A DNA stretch of 64,000 nt from Spongilla lacustris (lineage: Eukaryota; Porifera; Demospongiae; Spongillida; Spongillidae): positions 4,965,609-5,029,608 of the forward strand of contig OX442418.1 in assembly GCA_949361645.1 (NCBI GenBank). The letters run 5' to 3'. A program made the translations under genes and the position numbers. Shown here piece by piece: positions 1-12,679 of this stretch (within the stretch, counting starts at the first letter, position 1; each line of letters opens with the position of its first letter). The notes under the pieces are model-generated. The model had not been told where the DNA came from, ran no database searches, and saw nothing but the letters and a program-made list of their open reading frames with translations.

Positions 1-700
1 GCCATTTCAATAAGCAGACTTAAGCATTCTCTGACAAAAAAACATACCTTGCCAAAAATAAAAGCAAGTTTTTTTTTTTTTTTTTTCTTGAAAAGTCTCT
101 GCACAAAAGGACTCTTATTTGAATGTGAGGGTGTTTTTTTTCCATTTCAAAGCACTACTAGTATATTCATTTTATGTTAAATGTCTCCAGCTAGCCCCCA
201 GTTTGAAAGGCTGATGACTGAAGCTCATGTTTGCTCTGCTTTGTTGTTAAGTGAGATAGTGCTTTATTTTATAGAAGATTATTTTGCATGCTGTTGTGAG
301 GTACATGTATGGAGAGAGTCTTCAAAAACAGTCATTACAATGGAGTTTATGTCCTTTTATGAGCTACCTTTATGGATTTTGTTATCAAAATACATGTAGT
401 TCTACATTTTGGATGTGGGGGCCTAATTAAATTCATAGCAAAGGACATGCATGAGGTTTTATATGAATTTAATTTACATTGTTCCTTAATGTGAGAGATG
501 TTACTGATATAAGTTCACCATCTGTTTAATTACTCAGCAAGGTACTCCTACAGTGTATGTCTTCCATGTTCCCATATGCTCTTCAAATACATGTACATGT
601 AGATTTTTTAAAGATGTACATGTAGTGGAATGTGCCTGTATGATGATGTCCCAGGTTGTAGTGTAATGTCACACAAGATGACTGTGCATTCATTCTTAAA
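1..700. other. AT-rich non-coding sequence
   Basis: Nothing gene-like is visible. The stretch holds a poly-T run near 68-86, several TACATGTA/ACATGT palindromes (about 590-625) and short open frames without codon pattern, splice context or recognisable domain. A 72-codon frame at 181-399 is of the length expected by chance in AT-rich DNA. Confidence 0.6.
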
Positions 701-3700
701 AAAAAAAACTATATTTAAAGTAAGGGTGTGCTTTCATTGAAGATGAATGTTGTGACAGTTCATACATGTTGAAAGCTAGTACAACCAGCCTCATTTAACA
801 CAGACATTTTCTAGGCACACATAACGACAGGAATCTATTAAAGTTGTGAGCTGGTCTACCCATACTTGAGCACTGACACTATGACCTGAAAACTAACCAC
901 TCTTAAATCCATGCCTTGGAAATCTATGCGGCTTGCAACATAGTTGATACTTAAAAATGAAAGCACACAACACGTGTCTCCATGAGACGAGAGCCTGACC
1001 ATACATAACCAACAGCACAAGTTGTGATCTGGAAACTAACACATTATGATGCAAAGTACACCTCTCTTAAAACTGTAATCTTACACAGCCAGTATATTTT
1101 TAAAAGCAGAAAATACCCCTAACCTTACTTTTAAAGGAATAACACACAAAAGTGACACAGCTCTAAGTTAAGCTTACAGCATTTGAATCATAAAAGCTCG
1201 GCTAACTTAACACAGAGCTCTTCCAAGCACAAACTTTAACAGTATGTGTAAATTGCTCAATTAGTGCAGGATTAAATTACTGTCTGTATTGAAAGCACAT
1301 ATTCACATAACAAAAAACAACCAAAAAAAAACAAAAAAAAAAAACAGAGAATCTACCCCTGCACACATAGCCTCACTATGAAAACTGGAACACGCAACAT
1401 GCATATCACATAAAACCTTAATAACCCCAGCTTAATCATATCTGTAAATAGCTTAGGGGCTAAAACAGGATGCATTAAAGCAGCTGCTGTCTTAAAACAG
1501 CATTCTTCCCAATCATCACTCCGTCATTTAATGCAGAGGTTTTCTAAGCACATAGTTCAAATTTTTATTACAGATAGCTTTGAAATGAATGCACACAAGA
1601 GTTTCTTAAAGCAAAGCAGCCAATAATATTTATGTACATAATCTGGAAACCAGCTAGGTACCTCACAACATGATGCATCTAATCATCCGAAAATGTGATG
1701 CTTGAAAACAGGAGTCTCTTAAAGAAGAGTGTCTACCCATACATACATATAGGCAATGTGATGAATCAAAGCACGCCCTCGCTTAAAATGGCACTTCTCA
1801 CTCATCTAAAACATACAAATATAAATTTAAGCAGAGACTACAAAAAGGAATCACAAATTAAAGCTAGAAGCTCACAATATTACAATAAATAGCACACCCT
1901 TATTTAACACAGGGATTTTCTTAGCACATACATTGTACTTCAACAGCATATCACCTTGGGAAACATTGCATAACTGGATGCTATGAAATAAAAGCACAAC
2001 CTTTCATGGAGTTGGAGAACTTAAATAAGATAAATACTCATACATAAGCAATATTGGATGAGAAGTTTGCAACATGATGCATTCAAACTAAAGCACTCCT
2101 CTTAACACAGCAGTCTTCCAAATCATCTAACACCTAGCTAGAGGCTCAACACATATACTCTGAAATGAAAGCACTCCCTAACATACATGTACAACGTGAA
2201 TGTCTTAAATAAAAGAGCATACTCTCAACATAAACAAAAGCACAAATTGTGATCTGGGAGCTAGCTAAGAGGCTAACATCATGATGCAAAGCACACCTCT
2301 TTTCTTCACAACCATGTAAAACCTAGACTTCTCTTTTAAAAAGAAACTCACATACCTTAAACACATTTACCTTGTGCAACATATTACATCACTCAATGCA
2401 ATGAAATGAAAGCACATAAAAATATGATGCCCACCATAACCTGGGAACTAGCTAATGGGCTTGTAACATGAAACAATGTCATGCACCGCTCTTAAACCCA
2501 AGCATTGTGAACCTAACTGCTGGCTTGTAACATTATCTACTTTTTATTTTGTAATGAAAACACTCCTTCATATCACAACAGGACTCGTCTGAGTCGTGCA
2601 TTTAAGAAGAAGAGAGCCCATCCATTCATAAGCACCAAAAAAGGATCTGGGGTGGGAATTGAAAATAAAGCACACCTTCTCTTAAAACAAATGATCTAAA
2701 ACCTTGGTGGAGGCTTATACCATTTGCCAGTGCTTAAAAATGAACGTAAACCCTAACATAGCAACAGGAATTTTTTTAAGCAGCTTGATATTAACAACAG
2801 CACACACTATGACCTGGAATTAGCATAGTTTAAAACTGTAACCTTCCCCATAATATAAAACCTACAAGTGTATTTTTAAGCATCCAGAGACTACCTCTAA
2901 CCTTACTTTTAAAGGAAAAACACTCACAGCTAAAAGCTCACAACATTACATTTTCAATAAAAGCTCACCCTCATTTAACACAAGTTTTCATACCTCCACA
3001 GCATGGGCAATCACTTTGTGCAATGATTTCTTTACTGGATACATATTGAAAGTACACCCTCACATAACAAAAAAGCTACCCTCATGTTGGTCTGGACACC
3101 TGTGACCTGGGACGCATGATGCATGCCCTCTCCTAAAGGTGCAGTGCAGTGTCTTCCTATGAAAATGTAGCTGAAGGGCACACAATGGCATAACAGAAAA
3201 CATGAGATACTTAAAACAAGAGAGCCTTAAAGCAGAGTCCATCCATATGCAACGTAGATATGGAACAAACTACAAGGCTCAGATGCAACCACAACTCTAT
3301 GAAAACAGCAGTCTTCACAATCATCTGAAACTAAGCTGGAGGTTTGCAAGGTTCCAAACATGAATCAAAACTTCAAGTCACAACAAGAGAAGTATTTTAA
3401 AGCAGAAATATACAATTACTATAAAACCATATAACACACGCAGCCACAAAATTTCAACATAAGCACACTCTCATTTAACACAGACGTTTTCCAACCACCA
3501 CGCACAATTAGTTTGCATAACTGGATGGTTAAAAAAAAACCTTGCTGGAAGCTTGTAACATTTGTCAGTGCTTTAAACCAAAAGAATTTGTTTAAAAAGC
3601 AGATCAATTACACAAGCAACAGTTTAAACTATCATCTGGAACTAGCAATAAGGCTCACATCTTGACGCAAAGCAGATATAGTAATCTCCCAACTCATCTA

Positions 3701-4251
3701 AAACCTACAGGTGTTCTAACCTTATTTTACAAATAACACACATCTAGAAGTGCACAACTTTACATTTTAAAGTACACCCACATTTAACACTGTGGTTTTC
3801 ATACCTCAGCTACATGTACAATCATTCTGTGCAAAGATTACTTTACTGGACCGGTATTGAAAGCTCACATAACAAAACAAGAGAACTATGACATGGGAAC
3901 TTGCTACATGATGCATTCCTTCTCATTAAAAATGCCAGTTTTCCTATGAAAATCTAGGTGAAGGTTTGACACTATTGAGTTCATAGGCACACCATGACAT
4001 GAAGATGTGAGTCAATTTAAATAATAGGGCCTTAAATCATATGCAACAACAAACATTATAATCTTGAACTAGTTACATGGCTCAATCACAACCTGATCAT
4101 GATGCAACCACACATCTATCCACACATCTGAAACCTAGCTAGAGGCTTGTAACCAAAAATGAACTCACAACCTCCCACAACAACAGTCCTGAGGCTTTTA
4201 AAACAGACTCTACCATCAATAACATATACACGTACATGCACACACACACAC

Positions 4252-4307
<56 letters not shown>

Positions 4308-5560
4308 CACGAAGCTCACAACATTTGAATAAAAGCACATCCTCATTTAGCCAGAAGTTTTTCAAGTGCATACTTTAACAGTATGCTCAACCCTTTTGTG
4401 TGCAAACACATAACTGGATGGTATGAAATTAATGCATACCCTCAGATACTTAGTGCTCACATGCATGCACAATGTCCAGGGAACTTGTAATTAGCTAAAT
4501 TGCTCACAACATCTTTTTCTTAAAACAGCCAATACTCTACAGTTCCTACATATGTAATTTGTAGCTTTAACATACATTTTCAAGAACACAGAGCTTTTCT
4601 AAGCACACATACACATGTAACACCTGAGTCTCTTAAAGCAGAGAGTACTCTACATTGACTTGGTGACGCAGTACTGAGTAGCTAAAAGTCTCACAATATT
4701 ATTGATGTAAGGACATGCACCACACTTATATCCAACCATCTAAAACCTATCAGGAGGCTTGCAACATCACAACAGGGATCTCCTAAAGTCCATTTCATTA
4801 TAGCAACATCTGAGAACTACATGTAGCTAAGAGCTAGGATCACAACATGATGCATGTAATTGTTGTCTTAAGACATACTGCTATCTTCCCAAACATTTTA
4901 AACCTTGCTGGAAGCTGTAAACATTATTCAATACTTTAAAACACTGCGACATAACAAAGAAGTCTGTTAATGCATAATTTAAGAACAACATGATCTGGAA
5001 CTAGCCAAGAGGCCCACATCACGATGCAAGTTGATACTAAAGCAATTCTTCAAATCACAACTAGATCTATAGGCATTTTCTAAATAAGAGAGCCTACCCA
5101 TGTGTTATGCATTTAAATTAAAGCACACCCAATCTTTAAATGGCACTAGTACTCTTTCCATGAAATCATCTTGACACATAAGCTGATACTCTAAAACGAA
5201 AGCATCGGCCCCTAACATAAAAACACGACTCACTTAAATACTAGAGTCTGTCCCTACATGATTCATCTTTCCCCAATCCTAACTGGTAGGTTGCAATATT
5301 AGGCTGTCAAGCATAAAGTAACAGATATCCATAAGCAAAGGTTAAAAACATTATGATATGGAAATAGCTACAACTTGATGCAAGCACACAGGTTTATTAT
5401 TTAAAACGAGGTATCTAGCTATGAGACTCAAAATTTATGCATTGAAATTAAAGCACACCCTATCTTTAAACGGCACACTTTCCATGATGTCATCCAAACA
5501 CGAGCGTCAAAAAATGGAGCATTGAAAGTAAAGCACAGCTTCTCTTCATGTCCAGCAATT
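700..5560. repeat. Old degenerate repeat field
   Basis: The same phrases recur many times in recognisable but diverged form. One is close to 'gctggaggcttgtaacat' (near 2514, 2706, 3332, 3545, 4139, 4750, 4905). Another is 'acatgatgcaaagcacac' (near 1045, 1668, 2070, 2277, 3112, 3663, 3907, 4097, 4840, 5015, 5370). Others are 'cttaaagcagagagtctacc', 'gatctggaactagctaagag' and 'aatcatctaaaacctag'. Order and spacing vary, so this is an ancient array or scrambled block rather than a clean satellite. A detached piece lies at about 13190-13460. No coding frame is supported. Confidence 0.7.
4239..4302. repeat. (CA)n microsatellite
   Basis: A nearly pure dinucleotide tract with one CG interruption, inside the degenerate repeat field. 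The apparent Cys-Val open frame on the minus strand is a by-product. Confidence 0.95.
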
Positions 5561-6800
5561 GCGGACTTGAATAATTGAATAACCGCGTCACGCGTTAAAA
5601 ATTAATTGAACGGGAAGTGAATGGAGAAATGTCTACTAACAAGCACGGTTCTTGTACAGAAGCTAAATCTTAAGTTTACACGGCAGATTATGGTAGTCAT
5701 AATGATAGGCTATCCTTTGTATATTCTGGTCTCCGTGGAAATGTGTTCACTACAAATTCGAAACGCAGTTTGGTGTTTATTCCATACTTTGTACATGAAA
5801 CATGCCAATGTTTAGTTTCTTCTATTTGTTTCCAATCACTCAGACACAAAATTCAAGTTTACACGTTTGAATATGAATGTCGAACTACCGAGGCAATTTT
5901 TAGAGCAAGTGATATATTTTAGAGACCTACACACAGAATTCGAATGGCACTTTTATGAACCCCACTTCAAAATCTGGGACAATGTTAATGAATTATTCAT
6001 AACTATTGTCATGTTATACATGTATTATAGCTGTGCCTGGACGTACATGCACCAAGCAAGCACCGTCAGAAGTAAACGTAGGGCGTACGAGGCGCGCGTG
6101 CGAACATGCACACTCTAGACTAGCTGCGATCAGACCAACGTGCTTCTGTAAAGCGATTACCGGTAGGTACACGCGTACAAATGATGCAGTTCTCGGCTAG
6201 CGCTAGGCCTACTTCATAATACTATCGACTCGTCGAGCCACTAGCTAGGACAACTCTAGCTTGCTATAGCTAGCGCTAGGTTTGTGTCGAGTCAGTACCA
6301 GTACGTGACGTGCGCAGTAATTAAAAGCAGATCGCGATTCGCATCGACATAGCCGGGTGAGTACGTTTTAATAACGTTCACAGATACATTTGTGATTGTG
6401 GTAGAAGGACTCTACAAATATGTGGTCGAAAGATGTAGGTACTACCGGTAGTATACCAGTCGACATAGCCAAGATGCGTGGTATTTTAAAGGCTAAACAG
6501 GGCATACTATTGCGTATCAACCACTCCTTTTCTAATATCACCAACATAGAGGTGTCGGTGTCTAAAGGTGATGAGCGCTGTTCGTAAGGAATTGCGAAGA
6601 CAGTCGAGCTAGCCAGTGGGTGTGGCTTTAGTAACCGTTTCGCGCGCGTAGAAGTCACTTTACAATTACCGTATACCGCTCGAGTTCCAGCTAGCTAGCT
6701 CCGGTCCTAGCCTAACCGGCCTTGTAACTGGCCTAACTAATGACGAAAACCAAATACCAGAGTGTATAATAGTTGCACTTGTTTTAATTACATGTAAAGT
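5560..6800. other. CpG-richer single-copy stretch, possible promoter region
   Basis: Repeat phrases stop near 5560 and base composition changes. About 6040-6660 has many CpG, CGCG and TACG/CTAG motifs (for example around 6080-6115, 6170-6260 and 6300-6360), in contrast to the CpG-poor flanks. Short open frames occur on both strands (5867-6118 plus, 96 codons at 6368-6658 minus) but none shows a known domain. A transcription start for a gene on either side is possible; this is inference from composition only. Confidence 0.3.
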
Positions 6801-6861
6801 AAATAGCCCACGTCACGATCAGGTGATGAAGCTGAATGTTAGAATACAACCTCCTCACACC

Positions 6862-6940
6862 TGACCCCTCCCTACACCACACCCCTCCCTACACCACACC
6901 CCTCCCTACAGCACACCCCTCCCTACCATCACACCCCTCA
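6862..6940. repeat. 17-bp tandem repeat
   Basis: Four to five copies of a pyrimidine-rich 17-bp unit (cccctccctacaccaca). Confidence 0.8.
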
Positions 6941-6994
6941 CACACCTATTAATGTGTTCTCCAATAAGTTACATGCTAACAAGTTTAAGTCATT

Positions 6995-9010
6995 TGGTCC
7001 CCCCCCACCCCCCCCCCCCCCCCCCCCCCCCCCAACATATATATACTGCACTGTCTATTGTAGAGTCCGGTGATAGTTACATAAAAGTCATTTAGCATTT
7101 ACCTCCCTCACCCCCTCACCCAAACATATGACCCATGCATATTGCTATGGCCACTAAACATTACATAGTGTCCTAACAATGTCCCAGAGTAGGGGAAACA
7201 CTTCACTGTCCATTGTTTGAGTCAGGTGATAGAAATTTTAAGTTACACAAAAGTCACTAACTCCCCCCCCCCCCCCTCCCCCAAACATATGACCCATGCA
7301 TATTGCTATGGCCACTAAACATTACATACTGTCCTAACAATGTCCCAGAGTAAGGGAAACACTTCACTGTCCATTGTTTGAGTCAGGTGATAGAAATTTT
7401 GAGTTACACAAAAGTCACTAACCCCCCCCCCCCTCCCCCAAACATATGACCCATGCATATTGCTATGGCCACTAAACATTACATACTGTCCTAACAATGT
7501 CCCAGAGTAAGGGAAACACTTCACTGTCCATTGTTTGAGTCAGGTGATAGAAATTTTAAGTTACACAAAAGTCACTAACCCCCCCCCCCCCTCCCCCAAA
7601 CATATGACCCATGCATATTGCTATGGCCACTAAACATTACATACTGTCCTAACAATGTCCCAGAGTAGGGGAAACACTTCACTGTCCATTGTTTGAGTCA
7701 GGTGATAGAAATTTTAAGTTACACAAAAGTCACTAACCCCCCCCCCCCCCCTCCCCCAAACATATGACCCATGCATATTGCTATGGCACTAAACATTACA
7801 TACTGTCCTAACAATGTCCGAAAGTAGGGGAAACACTTCACTGTCCATTGTTTGAGTCAGGTGATAGGTTACACAAAAGTCACTAACCCCCCCCCCCCCC
7901 CCCCCCCCCAAACATATGACCCATGCATAGCCACTAAACATTACATACTGTCATAACAATGTCCCAGAGTAGGGGAAACACTTCACTGTCCATTGTTTGA
8001 GTTAGGTGATAGAAATTTTGAGTTACACAAAAGTCACTAACCCCCCCCCCCCCCCTCCCCTAAACATATGACCCATGCATATTGCTATGGCCACTAAACA
8101 TTAAATACTGTCCTAACAATGTCCCAGAGTAGGGGAAACACTTCACTGTCCATTGTTTCACTTTGAGTTAGGTGATAGAAATTTTGAGTTACACAAAAGT
8201 CACTACCCCTCCCCCCTCCCCCAAACATATGACCCATGCATATTGCTATGGCCACTAAACATTACATACTGTCCTAACAATGTCCCAGAGTAGGGGAAAC
8301 ACTTCACTGTCCATTGTTTGAGTCAGGTGATAGGTTACACAAAAGTCACTAACCCCCCCCCCCCTCCCCCAAACATATGACCCATGCATAGCCACTAAAC
8401 ATTACATACTGTCCTAACAATGTCCCAGAGTAGGGGAAACACTTCACTGTCCATTGTTTGAGTTAGGTGATAGAAATTTTGAGTTACACAAAAGTCACTA
8501 ACCCCCCCCCCCCCTCCCCCAAACATATGACCCATGCATATTGCTATGGCCACTAAACATTACATACTGTCCTAACAATGTCCCAGAGTAGGGGAAACAC
8601 TTCACTGTCCATTGTTTCACTTTGAGTTAGGTGATAGAAATTTTGAGTTACACAAAAGTCACTACCCCTCCCCCCTCCCCCAAACATATGACCCATGCAT
8701 ATTGCTATGGCCATTAAGCATTACATACTGTCCTAACAATGTCCCAGAGTAAGGGAAACACTTCACTGTCCATTGTTTGAGTCAGGTGATAGAAATTTTA
8801 AGTTACACAAAAGTCACTAACCCCCCCCCCCCCCTCCCCCAAACATATGACCCATGCATATTGCTATGGCCACTAAACATTACATACTGTCCTAACAATG
8901 TCCCAGAGTAGGGGAAACACTTCACTGTCCATTGTTTGAGTTAGGTGATAGAAATTTTGAGTCACAAAAGTCACTAACCCCCCCCCCTACCTCCCCCAAA
9001 CATATGACCC
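6995..9010. repeat. ~157-bp satellite with poly-C tracts
   Basis: The anchor 'acccatgcat' occurs at 7131, 7292, 7449, 7607, 7767, 7919, 8071, 8232, 8380, 8530, 8691, 8850 and 9007 (the last begins acccatgcac), giving spacings of 148-161 bp. Each unit begins with a C-run of about 8-20 followed by 'ctcccccaaacatatgaccc' and continues to 'acacaaaagtcactaac'. Units differ by a deletion of 'tattgctatgg' and an insertion of 'tttcac'. Short open frames within it are artefacts of the repeat. Confidence 0.95.
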
Positions 9011-9365
9011 ATGCACTTGTTAGGGTACTTTTCAAAAGTTTCCATACCTGTATTGAATAATATAACCATGTCAAATACAATAAGTGTGAATACACGTAAA
9101 TCACAAGAAGGCATAAGAATCCAACTACACTTATCAGGATACTGAGTTTCACAATGCACACACTAATGAATATAGTTTCTAATGACAGCTGCATAGGAAA
9201 ATGTTGGCATATTGGATGGAGGATGATCTGTTGAATGGGAGGAGAGAGAGAGGATAATACAACACGCACATTGTCAATGGATTGGTTCTCAGTGGCATAT
9301 GTACCTCTCCATTGTCCCTGCCTCCACCACATTTTGCAGCTTTGCAGGCGTACCATAATGTGCAG
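9011..9365. other. Non-repetitive spacer
   Basis: Sequence between the 157-bp satellite and the duplicated block. Open frames cross it only by continuing out of the satellite; no domain, splice pattern or RNA gene was recognised. Confidence 0.5.
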
Positions 9366-10021
9366 ATGATGGAAGGTAGTCAGGGACCATCAAGGTTCTG
9401 CACGACCACATTAAAGATGGGTAATTATGGAGGACACACATGTATCGGCATGGTACTCTATCTGCTGGCATAGGTAGCGCAAGCAGGCCATTACAGCAAG
9501 CTTCTCTTCATATTTATTTATCCTATATATGTAGCCAAATACGAACTCTGCATCTTACATCAGATAAGGTACAGCTGCAACACACCTACACAACCATATG
9601 TGTACATAAGTAAACAATAGGAAAGCATGTTTGGGGGTGGGAGGGGAGGAAAGGAGGAGGGTTGGTGTCACTGTGTGTAGGGAAGAAGGGTGGTGTGTGG
9701 AAGGGAGACAGTGTGTGGGGTGGGGAGAAGAACCATATTTTGAATCAGATAAAAGCAATGTACAAGTAAGGAGCAGCTATAAATCAAATAAATAACCACA
9801 TGTGTACATAGGTAGGTTAGGTGCACAATATGAATATGATATTAACATCACCAGGTCCATGGAAAACATTTCCTTACACATTTCCTTGTACTACACTGTA
9901 CATGTACTGTCTCTAAATCTTTGACCATAATCCTAGGCTACATTATAGCTGTAAGGTCAGTTAGCAATGTGGGAAATAGTAGTTAGTGTGCCAAGTGTTA
10001 AGATACATGTATATGACAAGA

Positions 10022-10096
<75 letters not shown>

Positions 10097-10098
10097 AT

Positions 10099-10129
<31 letters not shown>

Positions 10130-10330
10130 CATAAGTGTGTGTGTGCATAAGTGTGTGTGTGTGCATAAGTGTGTGTGTGTGTGCATAAGTGTGTAGCATG
10201 TGTGGACTGATGGATAAATGGCATTAACTACACAATGACCACACAACTACATGTAGCAGTAAAGTTAACAAACCATACATGCTGTCTCAGTGGAAGACTT
10301 ACATGTAACTACCTGTACAAGGGTACCTTA
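9366..10330. repeat. Tandem segmental duplication, copy 1
   Basis: This block resembles 10390-11110 in the same order. 'ggaggacacacatgta' followed by 'ggcatggtactctatctgct' is at 9431 and 10433. A purine-rich stretch with gtgtgggg is at about 9640-9730 and 10610-10745. 'gttagtgtgccaagtgttaag' begins near 9980 and 10915, followed by a TG tract. Copy 1 carries a much longer TG tract (10025-10191) interrupted by 'cataag'. Confidence 0.75.
10025..10196. repeat. (TG)n microsatellite with CATAAG interruptions
   Basis: About 170 bp of TG dinucleotides with five 'cataag' interruptions. All minus-strand frames read as His-Thr repeats; not coding. Confidence 0.95.
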
Positions 10331-10389
10331 GAACATTATTTTCATTAACCCTGTACACTCTCAATTTACGACCATTCTCATAGACCATT

Positions 10390-10667
10390 CAGTATGACCA
10401 CATTAAAGACGGAAGGTTATACGTAATTATGGAGGACACACATGTATTGGCATGGTACTCTATCTGCTGACATGGTTAGTTCAAGCAGGCCATTACAGCT
10501 ATATGTAGCAAAAGTTCCTCTGCATCATATATCAGATAAAGCTACAGCTGCAACACACTTACACAACCACATGTGTACATAAGTGAACAATACGAAAGCC
10601 CTTCCCTCAAGTGTGGGGGGAAGGAGGGGAAGGAAAGGAAGTTGGTGCGTGTAGGGAAGAAGGGGAT

Positions 10668-10711
<44 letters not shown>

Positions 10712-11110
10712 GGAGACAGTGTAAGAAGGGTAGTGTGTGGGGTTGTAGGGAGAACTATCTTGAATCAGATAAAAGCAGGGCAGCTGTTAAAACAACAACC
10801 ACATGTATACATAGGTAGGTGCACAATATGAATATGATATTAACAGGCATCCATTCCTTCTTGTACTGGCTACATTTATAGCTGTAAGGTCAGTTAACAA
10901 TGTGGGAAATAAGAGTTAGTGTGCCAAGTGTTAAGATATATGTACCAGCTCAATGTGTGTGCATAAGTGTGTGTGAGAGCGTGCATGTGCATGTTGACAA
11001 GTGTGTGTGTGTGTGGACTGATGGATAAAAGGGGACCACACAACTACATGTAGCTATCAAGTTAAATGCTGTCAAAGTCCTTAGAACATTATTTTCATTA
11101 AACCTATACA
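10390..11110. repeat. Tandem segmental duplication, copy 2
   Basis: Diverged second copy of the 9366-10330 block, same orientation, with a shorter TG tract at 10669-10707. The shared markers are listed under copy 1. Confidence 0.75.
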
Positions 11111-11329
11111 CTCTCAACGTACAACTACACACATGGAGTAAATTCAAACTGAAACATTCACTGAACACTTTCAACCACCACATTGCAGTACATGATAACA
11201 CTATACCATAAGGTCAGTTAACCCTGTAGAGTGCATGTGAATAGGCAGGATGCATAACATAACACCACACATGACGAAGTCCCTAACGACTGTGTTGGAG
11301 ATAATTTGTAAGGCTTCTTTAGAACCACA

Positions 11330-12560
11330 CTCACATGACTGTTTCTCTTCGCTACATGCCTTAACCCCTGACACTCTTATAAAAGCACACCACACTCACA
11401 GGACTGTTTCTCTCGGCTACATGCCTTAACCCCTGACACTCTTATAAAAGCACACCACACTCGCCAGGACTGTTTCTCTCGGCTACATGCCTTAACCCCT
11501 GACACTCTTATAAAAGCACACCACACTCACAGGACTGTTTCTCTCGGCTACATGCCTTAACCCCTGACACTCTTATAAAAGCACACCACACTCACAGGAC
11601 TGTTTCTCTCGGCTACATGCCTTAACCCCTGACACTCTTATAAAAGCACACCACACTTGCCAGGACTGTTTCTCTCGGCTACATGCCTTAACCCCTGACA
11701 CTCTTATAAAAGCACACCACACTCACAGGATTGTTTCTCTCGGCTACATGCCATAACCCCTGACACTCTTATAAAAGCACACCACACTCACAGGACTGTT
11801 TCTCTCGGCTACATGCCTTAACCCCTGACACTGTTATAAAAGCACACCACTCACACGACTGTTTCTCTCGGCTACATGTCTTAACCCCTGACACTATTAA
11901 CACACTCACTGGGCTGTTTCTCTCGGCTATGTACTTTAACCCCTGACACTTTTAATACACCCACTGGGATGTTTCTCTCGGCTATGTTGTTTAACCCCTG
12001 ACACTCTTAACACACTCACTGGGCTGTTTCTCTCGGCTATGTCGTTTAACCCCTGACACTTCAAACACACTCACTAGGCTGTTTCTCTCGGCTATGTCGT
12101 TTAACCCCTGACACTCTTAACACACTCACTGGGCTGTTTCTCTCGGCTATGTACTTTAACCCCTGACACTTTTAATACACCCACTGGGCTGTTTCTCTCG
12201 GCTATGTCGTTTAACCCCTGACACTTTTAACACAACCACTGGGCTGCTTCTCTCGGTAATGTACTTTAACCCTTGACACTCTTAACACACTAACTGGGCT
12301 GTTTCTTTCGGCTATGTGCCTTAACCCCTGACACTCTTACAAAGACCACACCCACAGGACTCTTTTTGCCGCTAGGTTGATTAACCCTTCGAACTCTTAC
12401 AAAGACCACACCCACAGGACTCTTTTTTGCCACTAGGTTGATTAACCCTTCGAACTCTTACAAAGACCACACCCACAGGGCTATTTTTACCGTTAAGTTG
12501 ATTAACCCTTCACACTCTTAATACAAAGAGCACACGCACAGGCCCCTTTTTATGGTTGAG
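11330..12560. repeat. Graded tandem array of three related units
   Basis: Three subfamilies follow each other. About nine copies (11340-11880) of a 65-67-bp unit hold 'gtttctctcggctacatgcc' and 'cttataaaagcacaccacac'. About eight copies (11885-12310) of a ~57-60-bp unit have 'ctcggctatgtcgtttaacc' and lack the TATAAAAG segment. About four copies (12310-12560) of a ~62-bp unit hold 'aggttgattaacccttcg'. All keep 'ttaaccc' then 'ctcttA'. Each copy of the first type carries TATAAAAG, a TATA-box-like octamer. Confidence 0.92.
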
Positions 12561-12584
12561 TTGCTTAAAACTTTCTTGCAAAAG

Positions 12585-12675
12585 CTAGTTGGGTATGCGC
12601 GACCTCCGCATTTTGGCGGAACGTGGTACCTGGAACGTTTCCGCTAAACGCGAAGGTCGGGCTATGCCTAACTAG
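12585..12675. mobile_element. 91-bp hairpin MITE
   Basis: Left end ctagttgggtatgcgcgacc pairs with the reverse complement of the right end (ggtcgggctatgcctaacta-g). The stem is imperfect, about 40 bp per arm, with almost no loop. The arms resemble those of the element at 33714-34004 (gttgggcgtagcccgacc), so both probably belong to one family. No target duplication was clear. Confidence 0.6.
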
Positions 12676-12679
12676 AACA

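Noticed and set aside
4116..4346. Cys-Val repeat frames over CA/TG tracts (also at 10.0, 10.6, 23.5, 25.2, 56.4 and 58.2 kb)
   Set aside because: Dinucleotide repeats always give such frames; not coding.
6995..9010. CRISPR-like array of repeats
   Set aside because: Units are contiguous ~157-bp monomers without unique spacers, in a eukaryotic context with no cas genes.
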